Counted from the first letter of the stretch, positions 18,622 to 27,826 are shown. The stretch is 64,000 bases of DNA from Bacteroidota bacterium (GCA_030692515.1 JAUXZS010000045.1:1-64000), one strand, 5' to 3'. The notes: generated from the sequence alone by a model not told the origin. Program-made: numbers and translations.

Positions 18622-21600
18622 TTAATAACCAAAAATTTCTTTAAGGGTTAAAAATTTAACTGTGCCATATTTCTCAAGTGTTTTTAAATCTAAACCATCT
18701 TTTTTACCGAGCACTAAAACGGTTGTTGGTTTGCCTTTAACGTTTTCTTGTTGAAATTTTTGTATATCTTCTAATTTGTAGTGTTGTACTTTTTCGAAAA
18801 TATCTTTTCTAAGGTCAGTCTTATTTCCTAAATCGATAGCCGCTAAATAATTAAAAAATATATCAGCCTTTGTAATTCTTTGCGTTCTCATTTCTTGCAA
18901 AATCATTTCTTTTGAAGAGTTGAATCCACCTTCGGCATTTGGCATTTCGTTTAATAAATCACTTAAACCTTTTAAAGCTTCGCCTAATTTATCAGATTGT
19001 GAGCCTATGTAAGAAGCATTATAATAGTTTTTATTTAATTTTTTTGGTTGGTTATATCTTGAATAGGTAGAATAGGCTAAAGCTTTTGATTCTCTTAAAT
19101 CTTGAAACAAGATACTGCTCATTCCTCCTCCAAAATAATTATTGTAAAGCGCAATTAAAGGAACATCTGCGGGATCATATTTTTTTCCATTTGATAATAA
19201 CATAATTTCAACCTGAGTCATATCGAAGTCTACAACATAAACAGTTTTATCAAGAACCTTTTCGTTAAAATTTAGGGGTTGCGGAACAGCATTTAATTTG
19301 GCCGGAACGTTGTGGTTTGAATTTAGCATCGCTGAAACAGCATCAAGCTCACTAGGTCCATAATACAATATTTTGTGTTCAAAGCTAGTTAAGGATTTAA
19401 TTTTATTTTTTATGTCTGCTACACTTACCTTATTCATTTCAGCATCTGACAGAACATTAGAAAAAGGATTTACTTGACCATAACGCGCATAGTTTACCAT
19501 GGCAACATTTAAAATTAAACCTTTTTGTAATTTTTGATCGTTACGTTCTTTGATAGCATCTTCAATTAAATTTTTAAGAACAGTTTCGTCTACCAATGGT
19601 CTACTAAGCATTTTTTCAAATAATTTTAATGCTGTTTCAAAATTATCGTTTAAACCGGATAAGCTAATCCATGTATTTTCATTATCACTAAAAACATTAA
19701 AGGAGCAGCCCAGTCTATAAAACTCTTGTTTAATTTTAGCAGCATCCATACCTTCTGTTGCGAGATAAGGAATATATTTAATTGCAATGGGTAATAACTT
19801 GTCGTTGTTTTTTCCCATGTCAAATTTGTAATACAATTCAAATAATTTATTCTCAACGTTTTTGTTGTATAATAATGGAATATTCGATTTTAAAGTCGAC
19901 TTAACAATGTCTTTGTCATAATCCAAAAACTTTGGGTCAATTGTAGACGGTACAGTTTTATTAATGTTTTGTACAAATTCAGATGTGTTATCTCTATCTA
20001 CTTCTACCGGAGTTATTGCGGGCTTCACTACTTTTTCGGTGACTGGATTTTCTCCTGTTTTTTTGTAGACTACAACGTAGTTTGAATTGGTAAAATTTTT
20101 ATTTGCAAAATCTACTATTTCTTTTTTTGTGATTTTCGAAATACGTTCAATTCTATCTACTGATTTTTGCCACTTTATATCCTTTATAAATGCATCTAAC
20201 ATTTCTGATGCGCGAGAAGAATTTTGTTCTAATTCTTTTGTTTTTCTTAATTTAAAATCTGTGATAACAGCCTCTAAAATCCAATCAGGAAACTCACCTT
20301 TTTTTATTAAATCTAATTGACTTAAAACTAATGCTTCAACTTCTTCTAAAGATTGCCCTTCTTTTGGTTCACCTGTTATTCCAAATAGAGAATAATCTTT
20401 CAAAGGATAAAAAATTGCATTGGCACTTAATACTTTTTGCGCTTGATTTAAATTAATATCCATTAAACCAGCGGTTCCGTTATATAAAATAGTCGACATT
20501 AAATCGCCTAAGTCGGCATCTGTGGTTCCTTCTCCATCAACAGCCCATCCAAGATTAACACTGGCAGGGTCTGGACCAATAACTGTTTTTACAATTTTAG
20601 AGGTGATGGGTTGTTCCTTAACGAATTTATATCCTTCAACAGGTTTAGAAGCAAAGGACCCAAAATGTTTTTCAATATCAACAATTACTTTATCGGGATC
20701 AAAATCGCCGCTCATAATAATGGCCATATTATTTGGCACATAATATTTGTTGTAAAATTTATTTATTTCAACCATTGATGGATTTTTTAAATGCTCAATA
20801 GTTCCAATGGTTGTTTGTGTACCGTAAGTGTGATTTTTAAAAAGACCTTCAAATAGCGCTTCAAAAACTTTATTATTGTCATTATCTAATCCACGGTTTT
20901 TCTCTTCATAAACTGCTTCTAGTTCTGTATGAAATAAACGTAAAATTGGTTTACGAAAACGCTCTGCTTCAATTTTTAACCAGGTGTCAATTTGATTGCT
21001 TGGAATATCGTTTACATAAACAGTTTCGTCAAAAGAAGTAAAGGCATTTGTTCCATCAGCACCTATAGTGGCCAGCATTTTATCATACTCATTTGCGATT
21101 GCATATTTTGCGGCAACACCACTAATGCTATCAATCTGATGATAAATGTTTTTTCTTTTTGTTTCGTCTTTGGTTTGACGATAAACTTCATACAAATTTT
21201 CAATTTTTTTTATTTCAACTTCTTCTTTTTTAAAATCTTTTGTGCCATAAACATCTGTTCCTTTAAAAACCATGTGTTCTAAATAATGCGCAAGCCCGGT
21301 TGCGTTGGCTGGGTCGTTTTTACTTCCTGCTTTAACTGCAATAAAAGTTTGAATGCGTGGCGCATTTTTGTAAACAGATAAATACACCTTTAAACCATTT
21401 TTTAAAGTGTAAATGCGAGTGTTTAATGGGTCGTTTATTGCATATTCATAGTTTGCTGTAGAATTTTTTACATCAACTATTGGAGTTGAATTGCCAAGCG
21501 GTTTACCTACCGGTTTATTTTTTTTTATTGTTGTTTGACTAATGGAGAAGAGAGATAAAAATACAGCAAGAAGTATAAAATTTACTTTTATTATTTTCAT
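18622..21600 (-). CDS. M16 family zinc metallopeptidase, secreted
   Basis: A 992-residue pitrilysin/insulinase-type peptidase with a signal peptide (1 to about 21, SISQ). The inverted zinc motif HYLEH is at 105-109, and the downstream glutamate lies in ELEAVYEEKNRGLD (about 225-238) after an insertion of about 45 residues. The second M16 half (from about 540) contains YNNYFGGGMSSILFQDLRE, the substrate-contact region. Full length contains two M16 repeats, so this is a complete clamshell enzyme, probably periplasmic. Its peptide substrate is unknown. Confidence 0.92.
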   Translation of the reverse strand: MKIIKVNFILLAVFLSLFSISQTTIKKNKPVGKPLGNSTPIVDVKNSTANYEYAINDPLNTRIYTLKNGLKVYLSVYKNAPRIQTFIAVKAGSKNDPANATGLAHYLEHMVFKGTDVYGTKDFKKEEVEIKKIENLYEVYRQTKDETKRKNIYHQIDSISGVAAKYAIANEYDKMLATIGADGTNAFTSFDETVYVNDIPSNQIDTWLKIEAERFRKPILRLFHTELEAVYEEKNRGLDNDNNKVFEALFEGLFKNHTYGTQTTIGTIEHLKNPSMVEINKFYNKYYVPNNMAIIMSGDFDPDKVIVDIEKHFGSFASKPVEGYKFVKEQPITSKIVKTVIGPDPASVNLGWAVDGEGTTDADLGDLMSTILYNGTAGLMDINLNQAQKVLSANAIFYPLKDYSLFGITGEPKEGQSLEEVEALVLSQLDLIKKGEFPDWILEAVITDFKLRKTKELEQNSSRASEMLDAFIKDIKWQKSVDRIERISKITKKEIVDFANKNFTNSNYVVVYKKTGENPVTEKVVKPAITPVEVDRDNTSEFVQNINKTVPSTIDPKFLDYDKDIVKSTLKSNIPLLYNKNVENKLFELYYKFDMGKNNDKLLPIAIKYIPYLATEGMDAAKIKQEFYRLGCSFNVFSDNENTWISLSGLNDNFETALKLFEKMLSRPLVDETVLKNLIEDAIKERNDQKLQKGLILNVAMVNYARYGQVNPFSNVLSDAEMNKVSVADIKNKIKSLTSFEHKILYYGPSELDAVSAMLNSNHNVPAKLNAVPQPLNFNEKVLDKTVYVVDFDMTQVEIMLLSNGKKYDPADVPLIALYNNYFGGGMSSILFQDLRESKALAYSTYSRYNQPKKLNKNYYNASYIGSQSDKLGEALKGLSDLLNEMPNAEGGFNSSKEMILQEMRTQRITKADIFFNYLAAIDLGNKTDLRKDIFEKVQHYKLEDIQKFQQENVKGKPTTVLVLGKKDGLDLKTLEKYGTVKFLTLKEIFGY

Positions 21601-21630
21601 TTGTTTGAAGTTTTTATTTGGGAGTTAAAT

Positions 21631-23355
21631 TTAATAATCAATTTCTAAATCAAAGCGTTTTTTTAATTCGAGTAGGGCAGGGTTTTTCTCTGACATATTC
21701 TTAAAAACATCTATTGGTTTAAAAGCTTTGCCTTGTGTTTCATCTGCAGTTGTTTCTAATTCTAAACAAATTAGATTATTGTGAAGCAATTTACGCAGTT
21801 CATCTAAAAACTCTTGTTTAATCGCCATAAGGTTTTCCTTTTGCGATTCGTTATTAATTTTTAAGGTGATTGTTTTGTTTGAGAAAATTATTTCGGCTGT
21901 AGATAAAGTAACCGCTAATTGTCTTGCGCCACTTTTTTGCTTACTGGTTGCGTAATCGGCAATTACAGTTTTAACATCTTCGATGGTAACCTCTTTATTA
22001 GCTTCTTTAGGAAGTAATTCTTCTTTAGGAATATCAGATGCTTCGGTTGGCTTGTTGTTTTGTTGTTGTCTTGTTTCGTTTAAACTAAAGGCTGATTTTA
22101 TTTTTAATTGCTCAAAAGGTACACTAGGTTTGGTAGCCAATTTAATTTCTGGCTCTTGTAATGCTGTAACTTTAGATTGTGTTGATGAATTGATTGTTTC
22201 TGTTTCAGATTTTTTTTCGAAAGCGTTTTCTAGCTCATCATTTTTTTTTTCCGCATCGGGCGACGCGGTTAAAAAAGTTAATTGCATTAAGGCCATCTCT
22301 ACCAGAAGCCTTTGATTTTTCGCGCTCTTATAATTTACATCTGTTTTACTTATTAATGCCAAAGCTTTAAGTAAAAAAGTTAAGTTGCATTTTTGTGATT
22401 GTTCAATATAACGAGCTTTTAATGATTCGCTAATTTCTAAAAGAGAAATTGTTTGCGGGTCTTTACTTACTAATATATTTCTTAAATGTTCGCCTAAACC
22501 AATTAAAAAATTATGACCATCGAATCCCTTTTTTAAAATGTCATCAAAGGTCAGCATTATTTCTGGTAACTGCTGATTTAAGAAGGCATCGGTAATTTTA
22601 AAATAATAATCGTAATCTAAAACATTTAAATTTTCTACTACTTGTTTATAGGTTAAATGGTTTCCTGTAAAAGCAACCATTTGGTCAAAAATCGAACAAG
22701 CATCTCTTAATCCACCGTCTGCTTTTTGTGCAATAATGTGTAAGGCTTCTAACTCATAACTTACATTTTCTTCTTTAGCCATAAAGGCTAAATGGTTGCT
22801 AATATCTTCTGTTTTAATTCTATTAAAATTAAAAACCTGGCAACGAGAGAGTATAGTGGGTATTATTTTGTGTTTTTCGGTAGTGGCCAATATAAATTTG
22901 GCGTGTTTTGGTGGTTCTTCAAGGGTTTTTAAGAATGCGTTAAATGCTTGCGTACTCAACATGTGCACCTCATCTATTATATACACCTTATATTCACCTA
23001 ATTGTGGGGCAAACCTTACTTGGTCTACTAGGTTTCTAATATCTTCAACAGAATTGTTACTGGCAGCATCTAATTCATAAACGTTTAATGAAGCGCCGGA
23101 ATTAAAAGAAGTGCAAGAATCACAAGTGTCGCAGGCTTCGCCGTTTGCATTAATGTTAAAACAATTAATGGTTTTAGCAAAAATACGGGCGCAAGTTGTT
23201 TTTCCTACACCACGCGGCCCGCAGAACAAATAAGCCTGAGCCAATTGGTTATTTACAATGGCATTTTTTAAGGTATTGGTAATATGACTTTGTCCAACAA
23301 CTGTGTTAAACAGTTGCGGTCTATATTTACGCGCCGATACAATAAAATTTTCCAT
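21631..23355 (-). CDS. dnaX: DNA polymerase III subunits gamma/tau
   Basis: Clamp-loader ATPase. The 574-residue protein has Walker A GPRGVGKT (46-53), a zinc module (CDTCDSC, 75-81, plus Cys65), DEVHMLS (about 127), the SRC sensor segment (ILSRCQVF) and a collar domain to about residue 365. A low-complexity linker and a tau-type C-terminal domain follow. On the coding strand, ten A at 22250-22241 fall at the end of the collar domain (about residue 370). A one-base slip gives TGA TGA at once, so a shorter gamma product is likely, as known for dnaX of E. coli and Thermus. Confidence 0.95.
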   Translation of the reverse strand: MENFIVSARKYRPQLFNTVVGQSHITNTLKNAIVNNQLAQAYLFCGPRGVGKTTCARIFAKTINCFNINANGEACDTCDSCTSFNSGASLNVYELDAASNNSVEDIRNLVDQVRFAPQLGEYKVYIIDEVHMLSTQAFNAFLKTLEEPPKHAKFILATTEKHKIIPTILSRCQVFNFNRIKTEDISNHLAFMAKEENVSYELEALHIIAQKADGGLRDACSIFDQMVAFTGNHLTYKQVVENLNVLDYDYYFKITDAFLNQQLPEIMLTFDDILKKGFDGHNFLIGLGEHLRNILVSKDPQTISLLEISESLKARYIEQSQKCNLTFLLKALALISKTDVNYKSAKNQRLLVEMALMQLTFLTASPDAEKKNDELENAFEKKSETETINSSTQSKVTALQEPEIKLATKPSVPFEQLKIKSAFSLNETRQQQNNKPTEASDIPKEELLPKEANKEVTIEDVKTVIADYATSKQKSGARQLAVTLSTAEIIFSNKTITLKINNESQKENLMAIKQEFLDELRKLLHNNLICLELETTADETQGKAFKPIDVFKNMSEKNPALLELKKRFDLEIDY

Positions 23356-23473
23356 TGATAAAGCTTAAATTTACATTAAATAAGCCTTTTCTTAAAAAGT
23401 ATTTGTGCCTAAAAAAGGTTAAATTATTAACCATGTGTTTATAAATATATTTTAGAAAGTTAAATTTAGACCA

Positions 23474-24238
23474 TTGAATTCTCGAAAAATCATAATGATT
23501 TTAGCCTTAACAGTACTTGTTAATTGGCTTAATGCACAAAGAATTTTAAAAGGAGTTGTAGTTGAAAAGGACAGTAATACTGTAATGCCCTTTGTTTATA
23601 TTATTAATAAAAGTAATGGCAATGGCACCATGACGGATAATGACGGAAAATTTATGTTATCCTCTAACAATAACGATACTTTAATTTGTTCTTATGTTGG
23701 CTACGCAAAAGCTTACTTACCGGTTGCAAAGTTAATTGCCAATGATAAAGGCGAAATTAAAATTGTAATGGATAAGCAGTTTGTAAATTTAAATACCATT
23801 ACAATTACCTCTTTTAAAATTAAACCATACGAAAGAGAATACATGAAATCTATTATTGATAGAAGCAAGATAAAAAGTTTGGATTATATTGGGAGTCCAA
23901 TCTCCGCGCTTTACATGCAATTTAGTAACGAAGGAAAACAAGTGCGAAAATTAGCAAAGATTTTTGAAGACTTATTAATTGAAGAGGAAGTACAAAAAAA
24001 ATTGAGTCCCGAAATTTTACGAAGATTAACCGAGGATGAAAATATTGACTATTATGCGTTTAGAAAATACTGTTATAATGTAAGTAACGAATTTATTATT
24101 ACACACGATGGTGTTGAGCTTTATTCAAAAATAATGGAGTGTTATAGAAGGTGGAATGCAGAGAAGGGCAAAGGATATAATAACGATAAGGGTTATAAAG
24201 AATTTAATCACGAAGGATATAAAAGCAGGAATAAATAA
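23474..24238 (+). CDS. Secreted protein with carboxypeptidase-like regulatory domain
   Basis: A 254-residue exported protein with a signal peptide (NSRKIIMILALTVLVNWLNAQ) and a CarboxypepD_reg-like beta-sandwich, about residues 22-105 (GVVVEKDSNTVMPFVYI, then DGKFML and SYVGY). A helical, charged C-terminal half has no recognised domain. The start is a TTG at 23474, which gives a signal peptide with the expected positive N-terminus. The ATG at 23495 lacks these charges but cannot be excluded. It is divergent from dnaX. Function unknown; such domains are common in Bacteroidota envelope proteins. Confidence 0.75.
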   Translation: MNSRKIIMILALTVLVNWLNAQRILKGVVVEKDSNTVMPFVYIINKSNGNGTMTDNDGKFMLSSNNNDTLICSYVGYAKAYLPVAKLIANDKGEIKIVMDKQFVNLNTITITSFKIKPYEREYMKSIIDRSKIKSLDYIGSPISALYMQFSNEGKQVRKLAKIFEDLLIEEEVQKKLSPEILRRLTEDENIDYYAFRKYCYNVSNEFIITHDGVELYSKIMECYRRWNAEKGKGYNNDKGYKEFNHEGYKSRNK

Positions 24239-24273
24239 ATGATTTAAGACTTAAGATTTAAGAAATAAAAACT

Positions 24274-24843
24274 ATGGATGTAGATTTTTTAGGAACAGCA
24301 AAAAAACAGTTCGAGTATTATAAACTGTTAGGCGAAAAAACTTTTGAGCAACTCAACGAAGAGCAGTTGTTTTTTGTTTATAATGAAGATAGTAATAGTA
24401 TTGCCGTTATTGTAAAACATTTGCAGGGTAATATGAAGAGTAGGTGGACGGATTTTTTAACTACCGATGGCGAAAAAGAAACCCGTAACAGAGACGGTGA
24501 ATTTGAAAACGATATAAAAACAAAAGCCGAAATGTTAGCGCTGTGGCAATCTGGCTGGGATTGTTTGTTTACAACTTTAAACTCTTTAGAAGAAGAAGAC
24601 TTAGAAAAAACTATTTATATCCGTAACCAAGGCTGCTCTGTAATGGATGCCATTTTAAGGCAATTAGCGCATTACCCTTACCATATTGGGCAAATTGTTT
24701 TTTTAGGAAAAATGCTAGCCAATAATAATTGGAAATCTTTATCTATTCCTAAAAATGCATCTAAAGCATATAACTCCGAAAAGTTTTCAAAGCCTAAAAG
24801 CGATGTTCATTTTACAGATGAGTATTTGAAAAAGAAGGAGTAG
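24274..24843 (+). CDS. DinB-superfamily protein, DUF1572
   Basis: A 189-residue four-helix-bundle protein of the DUF1572/DinB-like group. Likely metal-ligand histidines are His48 (AVIVKHLQGNM) and those in LAHYPYHIGQIV. Related DinB-like proteins are thiol-dependent transferases or have unknown function; the role here is unknown. The last 13 codons (VHFTDEYLKKKE and stop) are present again at 26865-26904, beyond the AbiE genes, with only synonymous changes, so an element has inserted at this 3' end. Confidence 0.85.
   Translation: MDVDFLGTAKKQFEYYKLLGEKTFEQLNEEQLFFVYNEDSNSIAVIVKHLQGNMKSRWTDFLTTDGEKETRNRDGEFENDIKTKAEMLALWQSGWDCLFTTLNSLEEEDLEKTIYIRNQGCSVMDAILRQLAHYPYHIGQIVFLGKMLANNNWKSLSIPKNASKAYNSEKFSKPKSDVHFTDEYLKKKE
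24804..24843 (+). repeat. Direct repeat, copy A: 3' end of the DUF1572 gene
   Basis: These 40 bases match 26865-26904 with three mismatches, all synonymous in the DUF1572 frame (Leu TTG/TTA, Lys AAA/AAG, Glu GAG/GAA). The repeats are 2061 bases apart and enclose the abiE pair. Confidence 0.85.
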
Positions 24844-24973
24844 ATTATTACGGGGATAAACTGCTTTTGCAATTTAGCACTTTTTTACATTTATGGTATA
24901 GTTTTGTTATTTTGGTTTTGGGCAATTTTTTTTGCCTCTAGTTTGGAACTCTGATAAATCTTTACAATAAATA

Positions 24974-25765
24974 TTATAATTGTTCAATTAGTTCCTTTTT
25001 TATCATTTTATATGCTGCGGCATGATCGTAAACTTCTTCTGGTCTAAGTAACGCTTTTGTATCTCCTAAAAAGTTTGCGTTTAGCATCTTCGCTTCCATG
25101 TTTGTTATGAACTCTTTTTGAGATGGAATTTGACCAACGGAAAACATCATATATTTTTTAAAACATTGTATTACTTGTTTTTTATTTACTTCAGTTGTTG
25201 TAAATGCTTTGTGCAAATCAAATAAATCTCTTCCTTTTCTTCTTTGATACAATGCTCTTAATTTTGTTCCTAATAGTTCTTCAATTTTATACGTTGTGAT
25301 ATTACATTCTCCTTTAAGCCACTCTGAGTTTACGGTAAATGGTACTTTTTGCCATCCTAGTTCAGCAAAATGCTCTCTACAATTAGTTTCAATTTTTAAT
25401 CGAATTTGTGTTACTGGTGGAATTTCTGAATCAAATTTGTATTTTAATTCAGACATTAAATCTCCTAATTGTACATTTACTTTGCCATCTATAAAATTCA
25501 AAACAGTTTTTAATCTATCAATAATATCTCCAAATGGTGCTGCCTTTATTTGTACCAAGTCTATGTCTTCTGAATATCTTGGCTGTGGGCTTAAAAATAA
25601 TTTATGTAAAGCCGTACCACCTCTAAATGCTAAGTTTTCTGCTAAAAAATCATCGTTAAATATTTCAACTAAAGTTCTGCAAATTACAAGATCTTGTTCT
25701 ACTTGTTCGTTTGTGCTCCATGGAACATTATTACTCCATTCTATTATGTATGCTTGAGGTATCAT
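24974..25765 (-). CDS. abiEii: AbiEii-type nucleotidyltransferase toxin
   Basis: Toxin of a type IV (AbiE) toxin-antitoxin and phage-abortive-infection system. The 263-residue nucleotidyltransferase has FRGGTALHKLF (49-53 is GGTAL) and the metal site YSEDIDL (64-70), followed by LLGTKLRALYQRRKGRDLFDL, the conserved C-terminal segment of the AbiEii/AbiGii family. It follows the antitoxin gene after 8 bases on the same strand. Characterised family members add nucleotides to tRNA or bind GTP; the target here is not known. The motifs are intact, so it is probably functional. Confidence 0.92.
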   Translation of the reverse strand: MIPQAYIIEWSNNVPWSTNEQVEQDLVICRTLVEIFNDDFLAENLAFRGGTALHKLFLSPQPRYSEDIDLVQIKAAPFGDIIDRLKTVLNFIDGKVNVQLGDLMSELKYKFDSEIPPVTQIRLKIETNCREHFAELGWQKVPFTVNSEWLKGECNITTYKIEELLGTKLRALYQRRKGRDLFDLHKAFTTTEVNKKQVIQCFKKYMMFSVGQIPSQKEFITNMEAKMLNANFLGDTKALLRPEEVYDHAAAYKMIKKELIEQL

Positions 25766-25773
25766 TTTTTATT

Positions 25774-26595
25774 TTAAATATCTGATTCTACTTCAGTATT
25801 AATTATCACTTTCCATTTTTCATCAAACGGAAATCCCTTTTTTTCACCTGATTCGCTTAGCGGTTTTCGATTGAATTTTAATTTTGCATTTAGACACATT
25901 TTATATAAATAATTAGCAAGCACCTCTTTATTTAAAATTTTATCTAAAATATACCCTAATCGTTGGAGTGTTACAAGAGGTATTTCTTTTACAAATTCTT
26001 TAGTAATACTTTCTGGTTTTATTTCATCGCTTAATTCTTCTAACACAGTTGCTACTCTACTTAATCCACCAACTCTTTTTTGAAATTGAATTAAATCAGT
26101 GGCAGTTAAAATCGGGGAGGATATTTTTATATACCCACTTTCTGTTTTACGATTTTCGGTGTATTTTTCTGGAACTGTTTTTCTACTGATGTAACTAATT
26201 TTTATTCCTTTTTTATTAGTTACACGCATTTGCGGAAATTCAGTTACAACAAAAAATTCTTGGGGTTGCTGATGTGATGCGCCATGAAATGCAGCCGCAT
26301 TTAATAATGCTAAATAATATTTTTTGTTACAGTATTTCATTAAACCATTTAAAAAAACAGTGGGTGGTAAAATACCTCGTGAGGCATACTGCGCTGATAT
26401 TATTAAATAATAGCCATTACTTATTGAGATAACTTTGTTTTTTTTAGACAATCGATTGATAGCTAAATTTAACGACGCATCTGAATTTTCGGGAAAAGCA
26501 GCACGTAATTCTTCAATAGAAAAGGCTGTTTTACCTTTTGAAGCTAATTGATCTACCCAATCAATTATTCTTTTATGAGCATTTACATCTTTCAT
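25774..26595 (-). CDS. abiEi: AbiEi-type antitoxin / transcriptional repressor
   Basis: A 273-residue partner of AbiEii. The N-terminal winged helix-turn-helix (about residues 5-65, FSIEELRAAFPENSDASLNLAINRL) is followed by the AbiEi antitoxin domain (PPTVFLNGLMKYCNKKYYLALLNAAAFHGASHQ and on). Known AbiEi proteins repress their own operon by binding inverted repeats at the promoter and neutralise the toxin. A perfect 7-bp inverted repeat covers the -7 element directly upstream, in line with autoregulation. It is the first gene of the operon. Confidence 0.9.
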   Translation of the reverse strand: MKDVNAHKRIIDWVDQLASKGKTAFSIEELRAAFPENSDASLNLAINRLSKKNKVISISNGYYLIISAQYASRGILPPTVFLNGLMKYCNKKYYLALLNAAAFHGASHQQPQEFFVVTEFPQMRVTNKKGIKISYISRKTVPEKYTENRKTESGYIKISSPILTATDLIQFQKRVGGLSRVATVLEELSDEIKPESITKEFVKEIPLVTLQRLGYILDKILNKEVLANYLYKMCLNAKLKFNRKPLSESGEKKGFPFDEKWKVIINTEVESDI

Positions 26596-26613
26596 TAGAG
26601 AACTATTTTATGA

Positions 26614-26637
26614 CAAATATATCTAAAAATGATATAT
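26614..26637 (-). promoter_or_regulatory. abiE promoter and putative AbiEi operator
   Basis: On the minus strand TATATTTG (26621-26614) matches the -7 consensus, 18 bases before the abiEi ATG. It overlaps an inverted repeat, ATATATC (26617-26623) and GATATAT (26631-26637) around 7 bases, placed where a repressor would block transcription. No clear -33 element is visible. Confidence 0.5.
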
Positions 26638-26864
26638 ATCGCATAAAATTGTTTCTTTTGGGTGTAAATAATGTTGTTTTTGATGTAGCCCGTTGACTCC
26701 TCTGCGAGTAAATAGTGTGGTTATAGCTAATATGTTACTTGTATTATAAATATTAATTCTAGTTAAGATCGCAGCATTACAAATGCAGCAAAGCGGAGAC
26801 TTTCCCCATGAAAAACAAGCTATATGTCCAAATTTTTTAAAATAATGAACATATAGTAGTTTGG

Positions 26865-26904
26865 TGTTCATTTTACAGATGAGTATTTAAAGAAGAAGGA
26901 ATAG
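26865..26904 (+). repeat. Direct repeat, copy B: orphan 3' end of a DUF1572 gene
   Basis: This second copy encodes VHFTDEYLKKKE and a stop, but the same frame is closed by TAG TAG 6 bases upstream (before Phe-Gly), so it is a remnant. All three differences from copy A are silent, which suggests that both copies came from functional alleles of the gene. Confidence 0.8.
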
Positions 26905-26921
26905 GGGTTTGTTTAGGCAAG

Positions 26922-26960
26922 GACGTTTATTTACCTCATCAATTAAAGATTTATAATTAA
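26922..26960 (+). pseudogene. C-terminal remnant of a REP-associated tyrosine transposase
   Basis: The frame reads DVYLPHQLKIYN and a stop. It matches the end of the RAYT gene at 32945-33196 (LIPHQLKTYN and stop), and like that copy it is followed at once by a REP palindrome. Only these 12 codons remain. Confidence 0.6.
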
Positions 26961-26974
26961 TAATTTGAATTAAT

Positions 26975-27083
26975 GCGCACGGATTGAAAATCCGCGCGAA
27001 CGGAGTTTGTAATTATGTTAGCGCGGTTTGTAATTATGTTGGCGCGGATTTGTAATCCGTGCCACTGTTTTGTAATCTGTGCC
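26975..27083. repeat. REP-like palindromes, cluster 1
   Basis: GCGCACGGATTGAAAATCCG (26975-26994) and GGCGCGGATTTGTAATCCGT plus GCC (27041-27063) are imperfect palindromes with the stem CGGATT/AATCCG. Between them TTGTAATTATGTT(A/G)GCGCGG occurs twice in tandem (about 27006-27048), and a degenerate half-site follows at 27070-27083. Such palindromes flank RAYT genes and are their mobilisation substrates. Together with the abiE upstream region and the RAYT remnants they account for the gene-free 26596-27223. Confidence 0.75.
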
Positions 27084-27183
27084 TAACTTAAGACGACACG
27101 ATTATTAATAAATAATAGAATTTATTCTCTTTGATATATGTCCACTAAATACAAAGCAAAAGATAATGATAAAGCTTATTTTG
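27079..27183 (+). repeat. Perfect 105-bp direct repeat, copy 1
   Basis: Identical base for base to 32886-32990. It holds the RAYT leader and the first 15 codons of the RAYT gene (ATG at 27138). Here the gene breaks off after TTATTTTG and reaches a TAG, so it is a 5' remnant. Confidence 0.9.
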
Positions 27184-27187
27184 ACTA
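27138..27187 (+). pseudogene. 5' remnant of a REP-associated tyrosine transposase
   Basis: The remnant encodes MSTKYKAKDNDKAYFD and a stop. The first 15 residues equal those of the RAYT copy at 32945. The transposase body is missing. Confidence 0.8.
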
Positions 27188-27223
27188 GTTGCGGATATTA
27201 TTTTAATTAAAAATAAATTGTAT

Positions 27224-27826
27224 TTAAACCTTACTATTTTTTAAACCTAAAATAAATCGAATTCTTTTTTTGTAATCTTTTTTTAAGGGATACTTTCTGC
27301 TTGGCGTGATATTATTAAAAACCAAGGCTATTAAAAATAATATTATCACACCTGTTAATACTGGAGAAAGAACATAGGCGAATCCCAAGGCCTTTATTTT
27401 TTCGCTACCAATATTTGCTATTAATGCTGTGGCCCCTCCGGGAGGATGTAGCGTTTTTGTAATTTGCATAAAAACAATAGAAAGAGAAACCGCTAAGGCA
27501 GAGGATAACCATAATTCGTTCGGGATTAGTTTACAAACCGTAACACCAACAATAGCGCTCACTAAATGGCCACCTATTAAATTACGAGGTTGAGCTAATG
27601 GACTGTTTATAGCACCGTAAATTAAAACAGATGAGGCTCCAAATGAACCTATCAAGAATAAATTATCATTAAAAACAAAATATTTACTATTAATCAATCC
27701 AATTATAGCTATTCCAAAAAATGAACCAAGAAAAGTAAAAAAATGTTCTTTTCTATCAATTAAAGTTTCTTTATAAAAAACATATTTAACTTTTCTATAA
27801 TTTCTTTTTATTTTTTTTGTTGGCAT
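27224..27826 (-). CDS. HPP family integral membrane protein
   Basis: A 200-residue protein with four or five membrane segments and the family signature LHPPGGATAL (126-135). GSFGASSVLIYGAINSPLAQPRNLIGGHLVSA, also typical, spans about 60-91. Plant and cyanobacterial HPP proteins have been linked to nitrite transport; the substrate here is unknown. It stands alone on the minus strand, downstream of the two-component system. Confidence 0.88.
   Translation of the reverse strand: MPTKKIKRNYRKVKYVFYKETLIDRKEHFFTFLGSFFGIAIIGLINSKYFVFNDNLFLIGSFGASSVLIYGAINSPLAQPRNLIGGHLVSAIVGVTVCKLIPNELWLSSALAVSLSIVFMQITKTLHPPGGATALIANIGSEKIKALGFAYVLSPVLTGVIILFLIALVFNNITPSRKYPLKKDYKKRIRFILGLKNSKV

Noticed and set aside
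26623..26871. Minus-strand open frame of 82 codons upstream of abiEi
   Set aside because: It lies across the abiE promoter and the duplicated gene tail, has no recognisable protein pattern and would overlap the regulatory palindrome.
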